Shown here one piece after another: positions 9,308-17,377 of a stretch of 64,000 nucleotides of DNA. The stretch spans positions 62,001 to 126,000 of the forward strand of contig JAWBQJ010000002.1 of NCBI GenBank assembly GCA_038845865.1, written 5' to 3'. The notes below the pieces were generated by a model that was not told the origin of the DNA, made no database searches, and worked only from the letters and a program-made list of their open reading frames with translations. The stretch is from Desulfurococcaceae archaeon (GTDB lineage Archaea > Thermoproteota > Thermoprotei_A > Sulfolobales > Desulfurococcaceae). The translations under genes were made by a program, and so were the position numbers. Positions within the stretch are counted from its first letter, which is position 1; every line of letters begins with the position of its first letter.

Positions 9308-9365
9308 GTCAGATCGGTGGGAGGACTATCACTTCCTCAACTCGACGTGCACTCATCACCTAAGT
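9303..9365 (-). ncRNA. C/D box sRNA candidate (2'-O-methylation guide)
   Basis: Read on the minus strand: C box GTGATGA (9359-9353), 12-nt guide GTGCACGTCGAG, D' box TTGA (9340-9337), 4-nt spacer, C' box GTGATAG (9332-9326), 13-nt guide TCCTCCCACCGAT, D box CTGA (9312-9309). TAGG before the C box can pair with CCTA after the D box, giving the terminal stem of a kink-turn. The spacing is that of archaeal dual-guide C/D sRNAs. By the box+5 rule the D guide would direct methylation of the second G in AUCGGUGGG. D' is non-canonical (TTGA). The RNA starts and ends are estimates. Confidence 0.68.
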
Positions 9366-9468
9366 AATAATTTGGGAGAGGGGGTTAAAACTTGTAATGG
9401 TTACCAGTTCTACGGTATAGTACTTTATTTACCCTTCTCCGAGTAGAGTTTATGAGGGGTGTCGCCTA

Positions 9469-10365
9469 TTGTCGAGTGTTCAGCACGCGTACGAAATAAA
9501 AACACCGCAGATTACCTTAAAAATAACAGTAAAGGAGGTTGACAGGCTTCACATACACGAAGAGATAATACCCGGTATATTGTACTGGCTCGTCGAGAAG
9601 ATCAAGCAAGACAATGCTTTCAAAGACCCCATAATCGTCGATGAAAAAACACTAGTCGTTCTCGACGGCATGCACAGGGTAGCGGCAGTTAAAGAACTGG
9701 GCTTCAAGTACATACCCGTGTGCCTAGTAGACTATGACAATCCAAGCATAGGCCTTTACTCGTGGAGCCGGATAATTAAGATCAGAAGTAAAGAAGCCTA
9801 TAAGGACTTAGGCGAGGCGAGAAGGGTGGTGCTTGACGTTCTGAGTAAGCTAGGACACAGGCTCGTTAGCGTTCCTGGCCTAGATGCAGGTTCCGAGATG
9901 CTTGCAAAGAGGGAACTCGTGGGCTTACTGGTGCTGGGTAAGTCGTTAATGGGAGTGAAGTCCGGTACCAGGAGCATCAAGTTAATATACGATAGCATTA
10001 AGCGAATTGAAGAGGCTTTAACGCATAGAGGGTTCGAGATAGGTTACTATACCGAGAAAGATTCGCTGGGGCTCGTCGAGAAAGGCGAGGCCGCTGCTAC
10101 CCTCATACCTCCAACAATAACTAAAAGCGAGGTTAGAGCAGTGGCGTTGCGCGGTGAGGTGTTTATACACAAGGCAACCAGACACGTCATACCAGCGCGC
10201 CCGCTGGGCATTAATATCCCGCTAGACTGGCTCACGGGCTCTTACAGCTTAAGTGAAGTTGAAAAAATGCTTGTGGAGCACTTGTCAAGAAGGAGAATTA
10301 AGAAACTCCCACCGGGAACTATTCTTGACAGGCGCTACGAAGAAGAACTCTATGTTTTCGAGTAA
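9469..10365 (+). CDS. ParB-like nuclease-fold protein, free-serine kinase (SerK) candidate
   Basis: A 298-residue protein. Its N-terminal 85 residues have the ParB/sulfiredoxin fold signature as used by archaeal ADP-dependent serine kinase: HEEIIP (30-35) with adjacent glutamates, then VVLDGMHR (63-70) and a 'PVCLVDY' strand. In Thermococcus SerK this domain phosphorylates free L-serine to O-phosphoserine for cysteine synthesis, with a glutamate of the HE motif acting as base. The C-terminal 200 residues are less familiar. Start TTG at 9469; a TATA-like CTTTATTTAC (9422-9431) precedes it. The next gene (MFS transporter) begins 5 bp after the stop, so the two are probably co-transcribed. A DNA-binding ParB role is the alternative. 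Confidence 0.6.
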   Translation: MSSVQHAYEIKTPQITLKITVKEVDRLHIHEEIIPGILYWLVEKIKQDNAFKDPIIVDEKTLVVLDGMHRVAAVKELGFKYIPVCLVDYDNPSIGLYSWSRIIKIRSKEAYKDLGEARRVVLDVLSKLGHRLVSVPGLDAGSEMLAKRELVGLLVLGKSLMGVKSGTRSIKLIYDSIKRIEEALTHRGFEIGYYTEKDSLGLVEKGEAAATLIPPTITKSEVRAVALRGEVFIHKATRHVIPARPLGINIPLDWLTGSYSLSEVEKMLVEHLSRRRIKKLPPGTILDRRYEEELYVFE

Positions 10366-10370
10366 CCGGC

Positions 10371-11543
10371 ATGATAGCCAACCCGCATGTGGTGTTTTCA
10401 ACTTTGAGAATGAAGGCCGCTTATGCCACAGCTGCGACAATAAGCTCAATTGGCTGGGGCCTGTATTTTGCCTTCGCAACTAGGTACATTGCCGTGGAGC
10501 TCGGAGGAGGGCCCACGGCGACGGTTGCTTTCGTAGGGTTTGGCTGGGTCTTCACCCTACTGGGGATATTTGCCGGAAAGATAGCGAGCATCCTAGGGGA
10601 GAGGAGTACGATTTTGATCGGATTGCTTCAAGCACTACCAATTACTGCCGGCCTCTATGTCAAGGACCCACTACTACTTGCATTCTTGCTGTCAACGGTT
10701 AACTTTCCATGGGTCATACATTGGTCCATAGTGTTGAAAGTAGTGTTCTCTAGGGCTAGCGAGAAACCGGGACGCGAGTACAGCGAAGTGACCATCGGAA
10801 CAGGCGTGGGCTTCGCGGCCGGTTCCGTGGCCTCGGGTCTCATTTACGCTAATTGGGGTGCTAGTGGTGTATTTTTGCTTGATGCCGCGCTTCTACTCGT
10901 ACCCCCGCTGGTGTATTATTTATCGTACCCTGAGATCCCGCGCGCAGACCTCGGCAGTGGAGGGTCTAGCGTTCATAGCGTTATCGAGAAAATACTCCCA
11001 GCGTTGATCTCGCTGATGCTGGTCGTTTTCGGTAGAGAGCTACTATACTCTCTCGCACCGGTGAAGCTTAACGTTAGCATAGAGAGGGTTTTGCCGGCCC
11101 TATCCGAGTGGGCGAAGTATGCGGTCTACGGTTTGGTGTTCTCGGGAGGAGCAATCATATCTCCGCTGGTGAGGCTTCTAGCCGGGTACCTGGTGGATTC
11201 CCGTGGCCCCGTTAAGGTCTACGCGTACACTACTCTAGGCTACGCGTTACTTTACTGGTTGTTCATGAAGACAAGCGGTCTAATACCCATTGTACTCTGG
11301 CAAATGCCCCTATTCCCCTTCCTCGACACGGCGTTTAACGTATATATTGCCAAGAAGCTAGAACGGGAGGAACTGGTAACGGGTTTCGGGGCATCTTACA
11401 CGTTCACCGCCATCGGGGGGGCATCCATAATACCACTATTACTCATGGGGGAGGTGAACGTCGACTATGCAGGATCACTGGTTACGGCCGCGTGTATAAC
11501 ATCGATCATACTGATGGTCAAAAACGGTAGTAGAAGGTCGTAG
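10371..11543 (+). CDS. MFS transporter
   Basis: A 390-residue membrane protein with about twelve hydrophobic segments and the loop 2-3 region 'GKIASILGERSTILIG' where MFS proteins carry the GxxxDRxGRR motif, here degenerate. It follows the SerK-like gene by 5 bp and converges with lysK, overlapping its 3' end by 26 bp. Substrate unknown; co-transcription with a possible serine kinase would suit an amino-acid or organic-acid carrier, but that is a guess. Confidence 0.75.
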   Translation: MIANPHVVFSTLRMKAAYATAATISSIGWGLYFAFATRYIAVELGGGPTATVAFVGFGWVFTLLGIFAGKIASILGERSTILIGLLQALPITAGLYVKDPLLLAFLLSTVNFPWVIHWSIVLKVVFSRASEKPGREYSEVTIGTGVGFAAGSVASGLIYANWGASGVFLLDAALLLVPPLVYYLSYPEIPRADLGSGGSSVHSVIEKILPALISLMLVVFGRELLYSLAPVKLNVSIERVLPALSEWAKYAVYGLVFSGGAIISPLVRLLAGYLVDSRGPVKVYAYTTLGYALLYWLFMKTSGLIPIVLWQMPLFPFLDTAFNVYIAKKLEREELVTGFGASYTFTAIGGASIIPLLLMGEVNVDYAGSLVTAACITSIILMVKNGSRRS

Positions 11544-12645
11544 CCTGCGTCTTAGAGGCCCTTTCAGTAAGCTTTACGTAGTTTAGTATGATGTCTCTGT
11601 AGATCCTCACACCGAAGAACAGCTCTTCGAGGCTTATCGCTTCAAACTCGCCATGGGACAGCTCTGACTTGCCGGGACCGTAGGCTACGATGTTTCCGCC
11701 TGACAGCGGGTGTAGAAGGTTCATATCACTTGTCCCAAGCTTGTAGGTGAGCCGGGGTTTTACGCCCTGCATCAGCAGAGACCTCATAGTTGCTCTGACG
11801 ATCGGCGCGTTAGGTGAAACCTTAACAGGTGGTGCCGAATCTATTATCTTTACGGTACACCCCAGCCTGTTTACAGCCTTGACCAGCTCTTCGAGCACGC
11901 TATTGGCACGGCCGTTAACGGAGACCCTCACATCAATAAGCATCCTACCTTCACTGGGGTACACGCTCTGCGCTGTACTACTGCCGCACGATAAGTACAA
12001 GAGAGTTGCTGAGTTCCCGTGCGCACTGAAACTGCTACAAGTAGACCTTATAGTGCTCCATAAGCATATGAGCTTTTCACACGCAGACATCTCAAAGCTC
12101 GGAGAAGACGCGTGACCTCTTCTAGAACTACACGTAATTTCAACCTTCAAGCTACCCCTGTAACCGATAACAACGAAACGCGTGTTACTTGGCTCCGCTA
12201 CCACTACTCCATTCGCGCTGAACCCGCTACGTACTAGCTCTCGCGCTCCTCTACTGTCCCCCTCCTCTCCAACGGCCGCAATTGCGTATATTCTCCATTT
12301 CGAGGGATCCACCACGCCCTTGGCCATAGCTACTCCTACAAACATTGCTGCAAGGGGCCCTTTGGCGTCGACGGCTCCCCGCCCGGTAACAATACCTCTG
12401 TCGACACTGACCGGTAGCTCACCATCGACTGTGTCTATGTGCCCCACGAATGCTACTGTCTCATCTCCAGATCCGTAGTGCGCTATGAGATTACCCACTC
12501 TATCTACGTGCACGTCCTCGTAGCCCAGGGACCACGCGTACTTTTCTAAAACCTCTACTGCAGGCTTTTCGCGGTTAGTAGGGCTATAGGTTTTCAAAAG
12601 TTCTATTAGCAGTAGCCTAGCCGTATCCTCCAAGGCACTTACCAA
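11518..12645 (-). CDS. lysK: [LysW]-lysine / [LysW]-ornithine hydrolase
   Basis: A 375-residue M20 metallopeptidase-type hydrolase that releases lysine from the LysW carrier as the last step of the pathway. Metal ligands are visible: His69 in GHIDTVDG, Asp93 in GRGAVDAKGP, and the catalytic/ligand pair Glu127-Glu128 in VGEEGD; a late His in 'LSHGEFEA' fits the last ligand. The start is TTG at 12645, overlapping lysJ by 29 bp, which indicates coupling; an internal TTG four codons later is possible. In Sulfolobus the same enzyme also serves arginine synthesis; whether that holds here cannot be seen, as only one LysX-type ligase is present. Confidence 0.9.
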   Translation of the reverse strand: MVSALEDTARLLLIELLKTYSPTNREKPAVEVLEKYAWSLGYEDVHVDRVGNLIAHYGSGDETVAFVGHIDTVDGELPVSVDRGIVTGRGAVDAKGPLAAMFVGVAMAKGVVDPSKWRIYAIAAVGEEGDSRGARELVRSGFSANGVVVAEPSNTRFVVIGYRGSLKVEITCSSRRGHASSPSFEMSACEKLICLWSTIRSTCSSFSAHGNSATLLYLSCGSSTAQSVYPSEGRMLIDVRVSVNGRANSVLEELVKAVNRLGCTVKIIDSAPPVKVSPNAPIVRATMRSLLMQGVKPRLTYKLGTSDMNLLHPLSGGNIVAYGPGKSELSHGEFEAISLEELFFGVRIYRDIILNYVKLTERASKTQATTFYYRF

Positions 12646-13786
12646 TAGTTGCCACCGCGTAATTTACATCTTCCCGGGTCACTAAGTAGGGTGGTAGCAG
12701 TCTGACGACAGTGATGCCCGCCTTTAGCGCCAATAACCCCCTTTCCTGAAGGCACTTCAATACGCTGGTAGGTTCCACTCTCAGCTCCACGCCGATCATT
12801 AGTCCATGCCCGCGCACATCCCTAACGACCTTTAGGTCTTTTAACGTGCTTCTAAGCTCTTCGAGTAGCCACTTCCCCTTCTCACGGGCCTGTAGATGAA
12901 CGGATTCTTCCAAGAGCACCTCCACCGATGCCTTCACGGATGCGCAAGCCAATGGGTTACCTCCATAAGTTGAACCATGTGCTCCTGTACCGAGTTTTGC
13001 TACAAAGTCTCCCGGTAGGAAAACCACACTAACGGGAAACCCCCCTCCGATAGCCTTACCTGCTACCAGTATGTCTGGCACAATGCCGTACTGCTCGAAG
13101 AGCCATACACTCCCCGTCCTACCGAAACCCGTTTGCACCTCGTCAACTATTAAGAGAGCTCCCGTAGCCTCTGTTCTCTCCCGAAGAGCCTTTATGAAAT
13201 CGCGCGAAGCTACGTTAACACCACCTTCACCTTGAATAAGCTCAATTATGACTCCGGCGACTTCATCCGTTATGCCCCTTTCAACGCCTTCAACGTCGTT
13301 AAATCGCAGTTGATAGACATCTGACAGCAAAGGTTCCGCTCCTTTCCTGTACTTTGGATTAGATGTCACGGATAGGGACCCCACCGTCCTGCCGTGAAAG
13401 GACCCGGTAAAGTAGACTAGCTTCTTCCTGCCCGTGATCCTCCTAGACGCGGTTAGCGCAAAATCCACAGCTTCACTCCCGCTGTTCAGCAGGTACACGT
13501 ACTCATACGTGCTTGGCACCACCTTTGAGAGCACACTCAGCATCTCCTCTCTAATTCTAGTGTTAAAAGATGTTGAAACAGCCATGGCCTTGCCGAGCTG
13601 CTCTATTAGTGCTTCAACTACGTGGGGGTGCTTGTGGCCGAGAAACGCCACCCCGTGACCAGTATGCATGTCTAGGTACCTATTTCCTGCTAAGTCCCAC
13701 ACGTACTGCCCTTCCGCGCGTTCTATCCAAATGCCACGGTCCTCGTAAAACCTAAGGTACTTTAGCACCACTCTAAGCCCCTCCAC
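12617..13786 (-). CDS. lysJ: [LysW]-aminoadipate semialdehyde transaminase
   Basis: A 389-residue class III (subgroup II) PLP aminotransferase that transfers an amino group to LysW-gamma-aminoadipate semialdehyde, giving LysW-lysine. NSGSEAVD (101-108) binds the PLP phosphate, Asp215 in LLIVDEVQTG contacts the pyridine nitrogen and Lys244 in VAGKAIGGGFP forms the Schiff base. Similar to ArgD, but its position between lysX and lysK assigns it to the LysW route. It lies 8 bp after lysX and overlaps lysK. Confidence 0.92.
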   Translation of the reverse strand: MEGLRVVLKYLRFYEDRGIWIERAEGQYVWDLAGNRYLDMHTGHGVAFLGHKHPHVVEALIEQLGKAMAVSTSFNTRIREEMLSVLSKVVPSTYEYVYLLNSGSEAVDFALTASRRITGRKKLVYFTGSFHGRTVGSLSVTSNPKYRKGAEPLLSDVYQLRFNDVEGVERGITDEVAGVIIELIQGEGGVNVASRDFIKALRERTEATGALLIVDEVQTGFGRTGSVWLFEQYGIVPDILVAGKAIGGGFPVSVVFLPGDFVAKLGTGAHGSTYGGNPLACASVKASVEVLLEESVHLQAREKGKWLLEELRSTLKDLKVVRDVRGHGLMIGVELRVEPTSVLKCLQERGLLALKAGITVVRLLPPYLVTREDVNYAVATIGKCLGGYG

Positions 13787-13794
13787 GACGCGGG

Positions 13795-14661
13795 TTATTT
13801 CTTGAGTAAGTTCTTCACGTATTCGACTAGTCTCACGTGCACTTTACACCCCGTAGCGATCACCGTGTTCTTAAACTCGGGTATCGAGTTAACCTCGTTC
13901 ACCACGTAGCCTCTATGCTTATCTTCGAACACATCTATGCCCGCGAACTCCACGCCTAAGACCCTGGCAGTCTTCAGCGCTATGTCTTCGAGCTCGTGAT
14001 CGACCCTTGCCGGCTCGGCCCTACCGCCTCTCGCAGTATTCGTTATCCAGTGCTCGCTCACTCTATAAATTGCCGTTACGACCTCGTCCCCTATTGTGAA
14101 TACCCTTATGTCCCTGCCAGGCTTCTCTACGTATTCCTGGATCAGGTGTATTTTCATGTTCGGACTCTGGATGTAAGCTCTGTGTTCCAAGATCGTTCTA
14201 AGCTCTTCGTTGTCCCTGATAAGCGCTACCAGCCTACCCCAGCTACCGTCAATGGGCTTGATCACCAGGGGGTAATTCAGTAAACTCGTTAACTTGTAGC
14301 CCGCTTCCTCGCTGAAGACTACTGCTGATCGTGGGGTTTGGATGCCCGCCTTGGCTAGAAGTGAGAGGGTCCACACCTTGTTCAATGCCCTTGCGAGCGC
14401 TGCAGAGTTGTTAATAACCCGTAAACCCGCGGATTCGAGTACCAGCGTGGAGTTGAGGGCAACTGCGTGGCTGATCGCACGTTGAATCACCACTGTTTCA
14501 CCAGGATTAAAGGGGTCTTTGAACTGGCTACCTCCACCTATAAGTAGAAACGAGGTATGTAGGTGAAAAGGCGTGATGGAAAGTCCCAATTCTCTCGCGG
14601 CATCTATGATCGCCTTCTCCTCCCATCTCATCACTTCGTAGGATACCACCAGCTCTTGCAT
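13795..14661 (-). CDS. lysX: LysW-alpha-aminoadipate ligase
   Basis: A 288-residue RimK/ATP-grasp ligase that joins the gamma-carboxylate of the C-terminal Glu of LysW to the amino group of alpha-aminoadipate. Seen: N-terminal 'VMRWEEKAI' typical of LysX/ArgX, the ATP-binding strand 'YPLVIKPIDGSWGRLV', 'QEYVEKPGRDIRVFTIG', and the Mg2+ site 'FAGIDVFEDKHRGYVVNEVNSIPEF' (Asp, Glu, Asn). The ATG at 14661 fits the family N-terminus and lies 15 bp after the lysW stop. LysX versus the glutamate-specific ArgX is assigned from context. Confidence 0.92.
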   Translation of the reverse strand: MQELVVSYEVMRWEEKAIIDAARELGLSITPFHLHTSFLLIGGGSQFKDPFNPGETVVIQRAISHAVALNSTLVLESAGLRVINNSAALARALNKVWTLSLLAKAGIQTPRSAVVFSEEAGYKLTSLLNYPLVIKPIDGSWGRLVALIRDNEELRTILEHRAYIQSPNMKIHLIQEYVEKPGRDIRVFTIGDEVVTAIYRVSEHWITNTARGGRAEPARVDHELEDIALKTARVLGVEFAGIDVFEDKHRGYVVNEVNSIPEFKNTVIATGCKVHVRLVEYVKNLLKK

Positions 14662-14676
14662 TAGACATTAACCCTC

Positions 14677-14847
14677 TTACTCGCCCCAGTCCTCGCTAAT
14701 ACCCTCTGCGGGCTTCACCTTGACACCGTTCTCATCAATGACTACTTCAAGCACTACGCCGCAATCGTGTTCTATTACCTCGCCCGGTAAGGCATCTTCC
14801 GGTACTTCTACTTCACCTCCACAAATTGGACACTTCGTTTTCACCAT
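14677..14847 (-). CDS. lysW: LysW amino-group carrier protein
   Basis: A 56-residue acidic protein, easily missed because of its size. It carries zinc ligands Cys6-x2-Cys9 and His27-x-Cys29 (EHDC, the variant found in crenarchaeal LysW instead of CxxC) and ends in EDWGE, the invariant tail whose final glutamate is the attachment point for alpha-aminoadipate. All lysine intermediates downstream are carried on this protein. First gene of the leftward lysW-lysX-lysJ-lysK operon; the divergent lysY starts 219 bp away across a palindrome-rich promoter region. Confidence 0.96.
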   Translation of the reverse strand: MVKTKCPICGGEVEVPEDALPGEVIEHDCGVVLEVVIDENGVKVKPAEGISEDWGE

Positions 14848-14898
14848 GCTCTACACCACGGACGAGCAACCACGCTCTCATCTTGAAGGGGTGCAGGG

Positions 14899-14916
14899 AA
14901 AATATAGCTATATTTT
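14899..14916. promoter_or_regulatory. Perfect 18-bp AT palindrome upstream of lysW
   Basis: AAAATATAGCTATATTTT is a perfect palindrome 52 bp upstream of the lysW start. On the minus strand it contains a TATA-like AAATATAG, so it may be the lysW core promoter (transcription start near 14875), and its symmetry would also suit an Lrp-type regulator such as LysM. The two roles cannot be separated by sequence alone. Confidence 0.5.
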
Positions 14917-14956
14917 TGTAGTATGTGCAGGTTCGTGTACTGCTCCACGTGCGAAA

Positions 14957-14985
14957 CCGTACTTTGCAAGTTCATTAAAGTACGG
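14957..14985. promoter_or_regulatory. 9-bp inverted repeat between lysW and lysY, candidate LysM operator
   Basis: CCGTACTTT (14957-14965) and AAAGTACGG (14977-14985) are perfect inverted copies separated by 11 bp. They lie upstream of the lysY TATA-like TTTAATTA (15011-15018), the position used by an archaeal activator. Sulfolobus LysM is known to bind upstream of the lysW promoter and activate when lysine is scarce, and lysM is encoded in this cluster. The link to LysM is inference. Confidence 0.5.
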
Positions 14986-15066
14986 ATTTTGAACCAGTTA
15001 TGGGAGAAAGTTTAATTAGCTCTGCTCAGTGCACCAATAGCACCCGGAGCTACCCGGTGAGCTTGT

Positions 15067-16125
15067 TTGAATGGAGTAGTTAGGGTGTGCATTGCAGGTG
15101 CATCCGGCTACACCGGCGGAGAATTACTGAGGCTACTCTCGAATCACCCACACATAGAAGTCTCCGCGGTGACGTCTAGGGAGTACGTTGGCAAGCCCGT
15201 TTACTTCGTGCACTTTAACTTGAGAGGCATATACAGGAACCTAAAGTTCAGCTCGCTGAACGTAGATGAATTCTCGGAGAAGTGCGATACTGTTTTCCTT
15301 TCGCTACCTCACGGCGTCTCCCTAAGCTACGTACCTAAGCTGGTGGAAATGGGGCTGATGGTCGTCGATCTCAGCAGCGACTTTAGGCTAAAAGACCCGG
15401 AAATGTACAGGGTATGGTACGGTTACGAACACCCATACCCGGACCTCCTCAAAAAAGCAGTGTACGGGCTACCGGAAATACACCGCGATGAGTTACGAAG
15501 CGCTAAGCTAATAGCAACACCTGGCTGTAATGCAACAGCTACCCTGCTATCGCTCCTACCTCTGGTTAAGGGAAGGATAGGACTGGAGAAGGTTATAGTT
15601 GATGTTAAGGCCGGAAGCAGCGAAGCCGGTTCAAGGCCTTCGCTCGCAGACCACCACCCAGAAAGAGAGGGTTGCATTAGGCCTTACGAAGCAGAAGGAC
15701 ACAGGCACGTGGCTGAAGTAGAACAGGAGTTAAGCTCACTTGCAGGTAAAAGGATCTTGGTCTCCATGATACCGCACGCGGTTGGAAGCGTGCGGGGCGT
15801 GCTGGCGTCCTCGCATACATGGATTGACGGCGAGTTAGAAGAGCTCGACGTATTAAGACTCTACGTGTCAACTTACAGGAACGAGCCATTTGTCAGGGTA
15901 GTATATAGCATGCCTCCGGGTTATCCGGATCCCAAGTACGTGGTTGGAAGCAACTACGCGGACGTTGGCTTTGCGTGGGAGAAGCGGGTAAGAAGGCTTA
16001 CTGCGTTCGCAGCAATAGACAACTTGGTTAAAGGAGCGGCAGGCCAGGCTATTCAGGCATTTAACATTGCAGCAGGCTTCGAAGAGACCGCGGGACTGGA
16101 GGCAGTACCGTTAAAGCCCATTTAG
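15067..16125 (+). CDS. lysY: [LysW]-aminoadipate 6-phosphate reductase
   Basis: A 352-residue ArgC-type NADPH-dependent reductase converting LysW-aminoadipyl phosphate to the semialdehyde. Rossmann motif GASGYTGGELLRLL at 10-23, nucleophile Cys154 in ATPGCNATA, and the ArgC element 'SEAGSRPSLADHHPEREG'. TTG start at 15067 is supported by GGTGA at 15056-15060, six bases upstream. It overlaps lysZ by one base. ArgC activity is the usual alternative, but neighbouring lysW/lysX make the lysine role more likely. Confidence 0.92.
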   Translation: MNGVVRVCIAGASGYTGGELLRLLSNHPHIEVSAVTSREYVGKPVYFVHFNLRGIYRNLKFSSLNVDEFSEKCDTVFLSLPHGVSLSYVPKLVEMGLMVVDLSSDFRLKDPEMYRVWYGYEHPYPDLLKKAVYGLPEIHRDELRSAKLIATPGCNATATLLSLLPLVKGRIGLEKVIVDVKAGSSEAGSRPSLADHHPEREGCIRPYEAEGHRHVAEVEQELSSLAGKRILVSMIPHAVGSVRGVLASSHTWIDGELEELDVLRLYVSTYRNEPFVRVVYSMPPGYPDPKYVVGSNYADVGFAWEKRVRRLTAFAAIDNLVKGAAGQAIQAFNIAAGFEETAGLEAVPLKPI

Positions 16126-16943
16126 TGAGGGTGCTAGACGTGGTTCTAGTAGTGAAAGCCGGGGGTAGGGTGATCAACACGAATATAAACAACGTTGCGA
16201 GAGACCTTGTCGAGATCTCCAAAGTAGAAGAGGTGGTATTTGTTCACGGTGGAGGGGATAGCGTCACGGAAATGTGCATGAGGTTGGGAGTAGAGCCGAG
16301 GTTCGTCGTTTCACCGGAAGGCATTAAAAGTAGGTATACCGATGAAAAAGAGCTCGAAGTCTACGTGATGGTCATCGCAGGCAAGGTAAACAAGCAGGTG
16401 GTATCAAGCATAGTACGTGCAGGTGGAAAGGCCGTAGGGGTTTCCGGGGCCGACGGCTTAATACTCCTAGCGGAGAGAAAGAAGAGGATTGTAGTAGTCG
16501 ACGAGAGGGGAAGACGAAGAATCGTTGATGGAGGATACACTGGTAGAATACTAAAAGTTGATACACAACTTCTTTCGACGCTTTTATCGCTCGGCTACAT
16601 AGTCGTCGTAGCACCGTTAGCTATAGATAGCGAAGGGACCTTGCTCAACATTGACGGAGACCAGGTAGCCTACTCTATTGCAACGGCGCTTAAAGCCTCC
16701 AAGATCGTTTATTTGACAGACGTTGACGGCGTTTTACTAGATGGCTCCCTGGTAGAGGAGATAAAGACTTCGCGGTACGGCGAACTCGCAAGCAGAATTG
16801 GGGCAGGCATGAACAGGAAAGCCATGTTAGCCGTTAAGGCGGTCGAGGAAGGTGTCGGAGAAGCTGTAATAGGATCGGGCCTCGGAGAGAGGCCTATAAC
16901 AAGTATATTAAGTGGTTCTGGAACGCGTATTAGGGCAGGGTAG
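16125..16943 (+). CDS. lysZ: [LysW]-aminoadipate kinase
   Basis: A 272-residue amino-acid kinase of the ArgB fold that phosphorylates the side-chain carboxylate of LysW-bound aminoadipate. Seen: 'VVLVVKAGGRVI' at the N-terminus, 'FVHGGGDSVTEM' substrate loop, 'SRYTDEKELEVYVMVIAGKVNK' (the LysZ-type variant of the ArgB specificity region), and 'YLTDVDGVLLDG' and 'GMNRKAMLAVKAV' near the C-terminus. GTG start overlaps the lysY stop by one base. LysM follows after 12 bp. Confidence 0.92.
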   Translation: MRVLDVVLVVKAGGRVINTNINNVARDLVEISKVEEVVFVHGGGDSVTEMCMRLGVEPRFVVSPEGIKSRYTDEKELEVYVMVIAGKVNKQVVSSIVRAGGKAVGVSGADGLILLAERKKRIVVVDERGRRRIVDGGYTGRILKVDTQLLSTLLSLGYIVVVAPLAIDSEGTLLNIDGDQVAYSIATALKASKIVYLTDVDGVLLDGSLVEEIKTSRYGELASRIGAGMNRKAMLAVKAVEEGVGEAVIGSGLGERPITSILSGSGTRIRAG

Positions 16944-16955
16944 GAGGGGTAATTC

Positions 16956-17375
16956 ATGGTACTCGATGAGCTCGACTTAAAGCTTCTTCATCTGCTCAAG
17001 GAAAACGCGAGAATGCCCTATTCAAGGCTCGCTAGAGAACTCGGGATTAGCGAATCCGCCGTGCGTAAGAGGATCTCGAAGCTGATAAAGACTGGGATTA
17101 TAAAGAAAATGACAATAGAATACGATCTGCAGAACGAAGTAAAGGCTGTTGTCCTCGTGAAGACGCAACCACCAATACCCGTTCCTGAGGTTTCTAAAAG
17201 CATTAAGAGGATCATTGGGATAGACGCCGTGTACGAGGTCACCGGGGAATACGACATAGTTGCGATACTGAGAGCACCCGGCGTTGACATGATAAACAAG
17301 TTCATAGACGATATAAGGTCTATTCGCGGAGTAGTGAGCACGTATACTATGATAGTTTTAAGGACGTGGGTTTGA
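16956..17375 (+). CDS. lysM: Lrp/AsnC family transcription regulator, LysM type
   Basis: A 139-residue Lrp-family protein: a winged HTH in residues 1-55 ('LDLKLLHLLKENARMPYSRLARELGISESAVRKRI') and a RAM/ACT effector domain from about 65. Preceded by GGAGGGGTAA, a strong ribosome-binding site. Its place right after lysZ matches Sulfolobus, where LysM activates the lys operon and responds to lysine. Inverted repeats between lysW and lysY are candidate binding sites. A general Lrp role remains possible. Confidence 0.82.
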   Translation: MVLDELDLKLLHLLKENARMPYSRLARELGISESAVRKRISKLIKTGIIKKMTIEYDLQNEVKAVVLVKTQPPIPVPEVSKSIKRIIGIDAVYEVTGEYDIVAILRAPGVDMINKFIDDIRSIRGVVSTYTMIVLRTWV

Positions 17376-17377
17376 GG

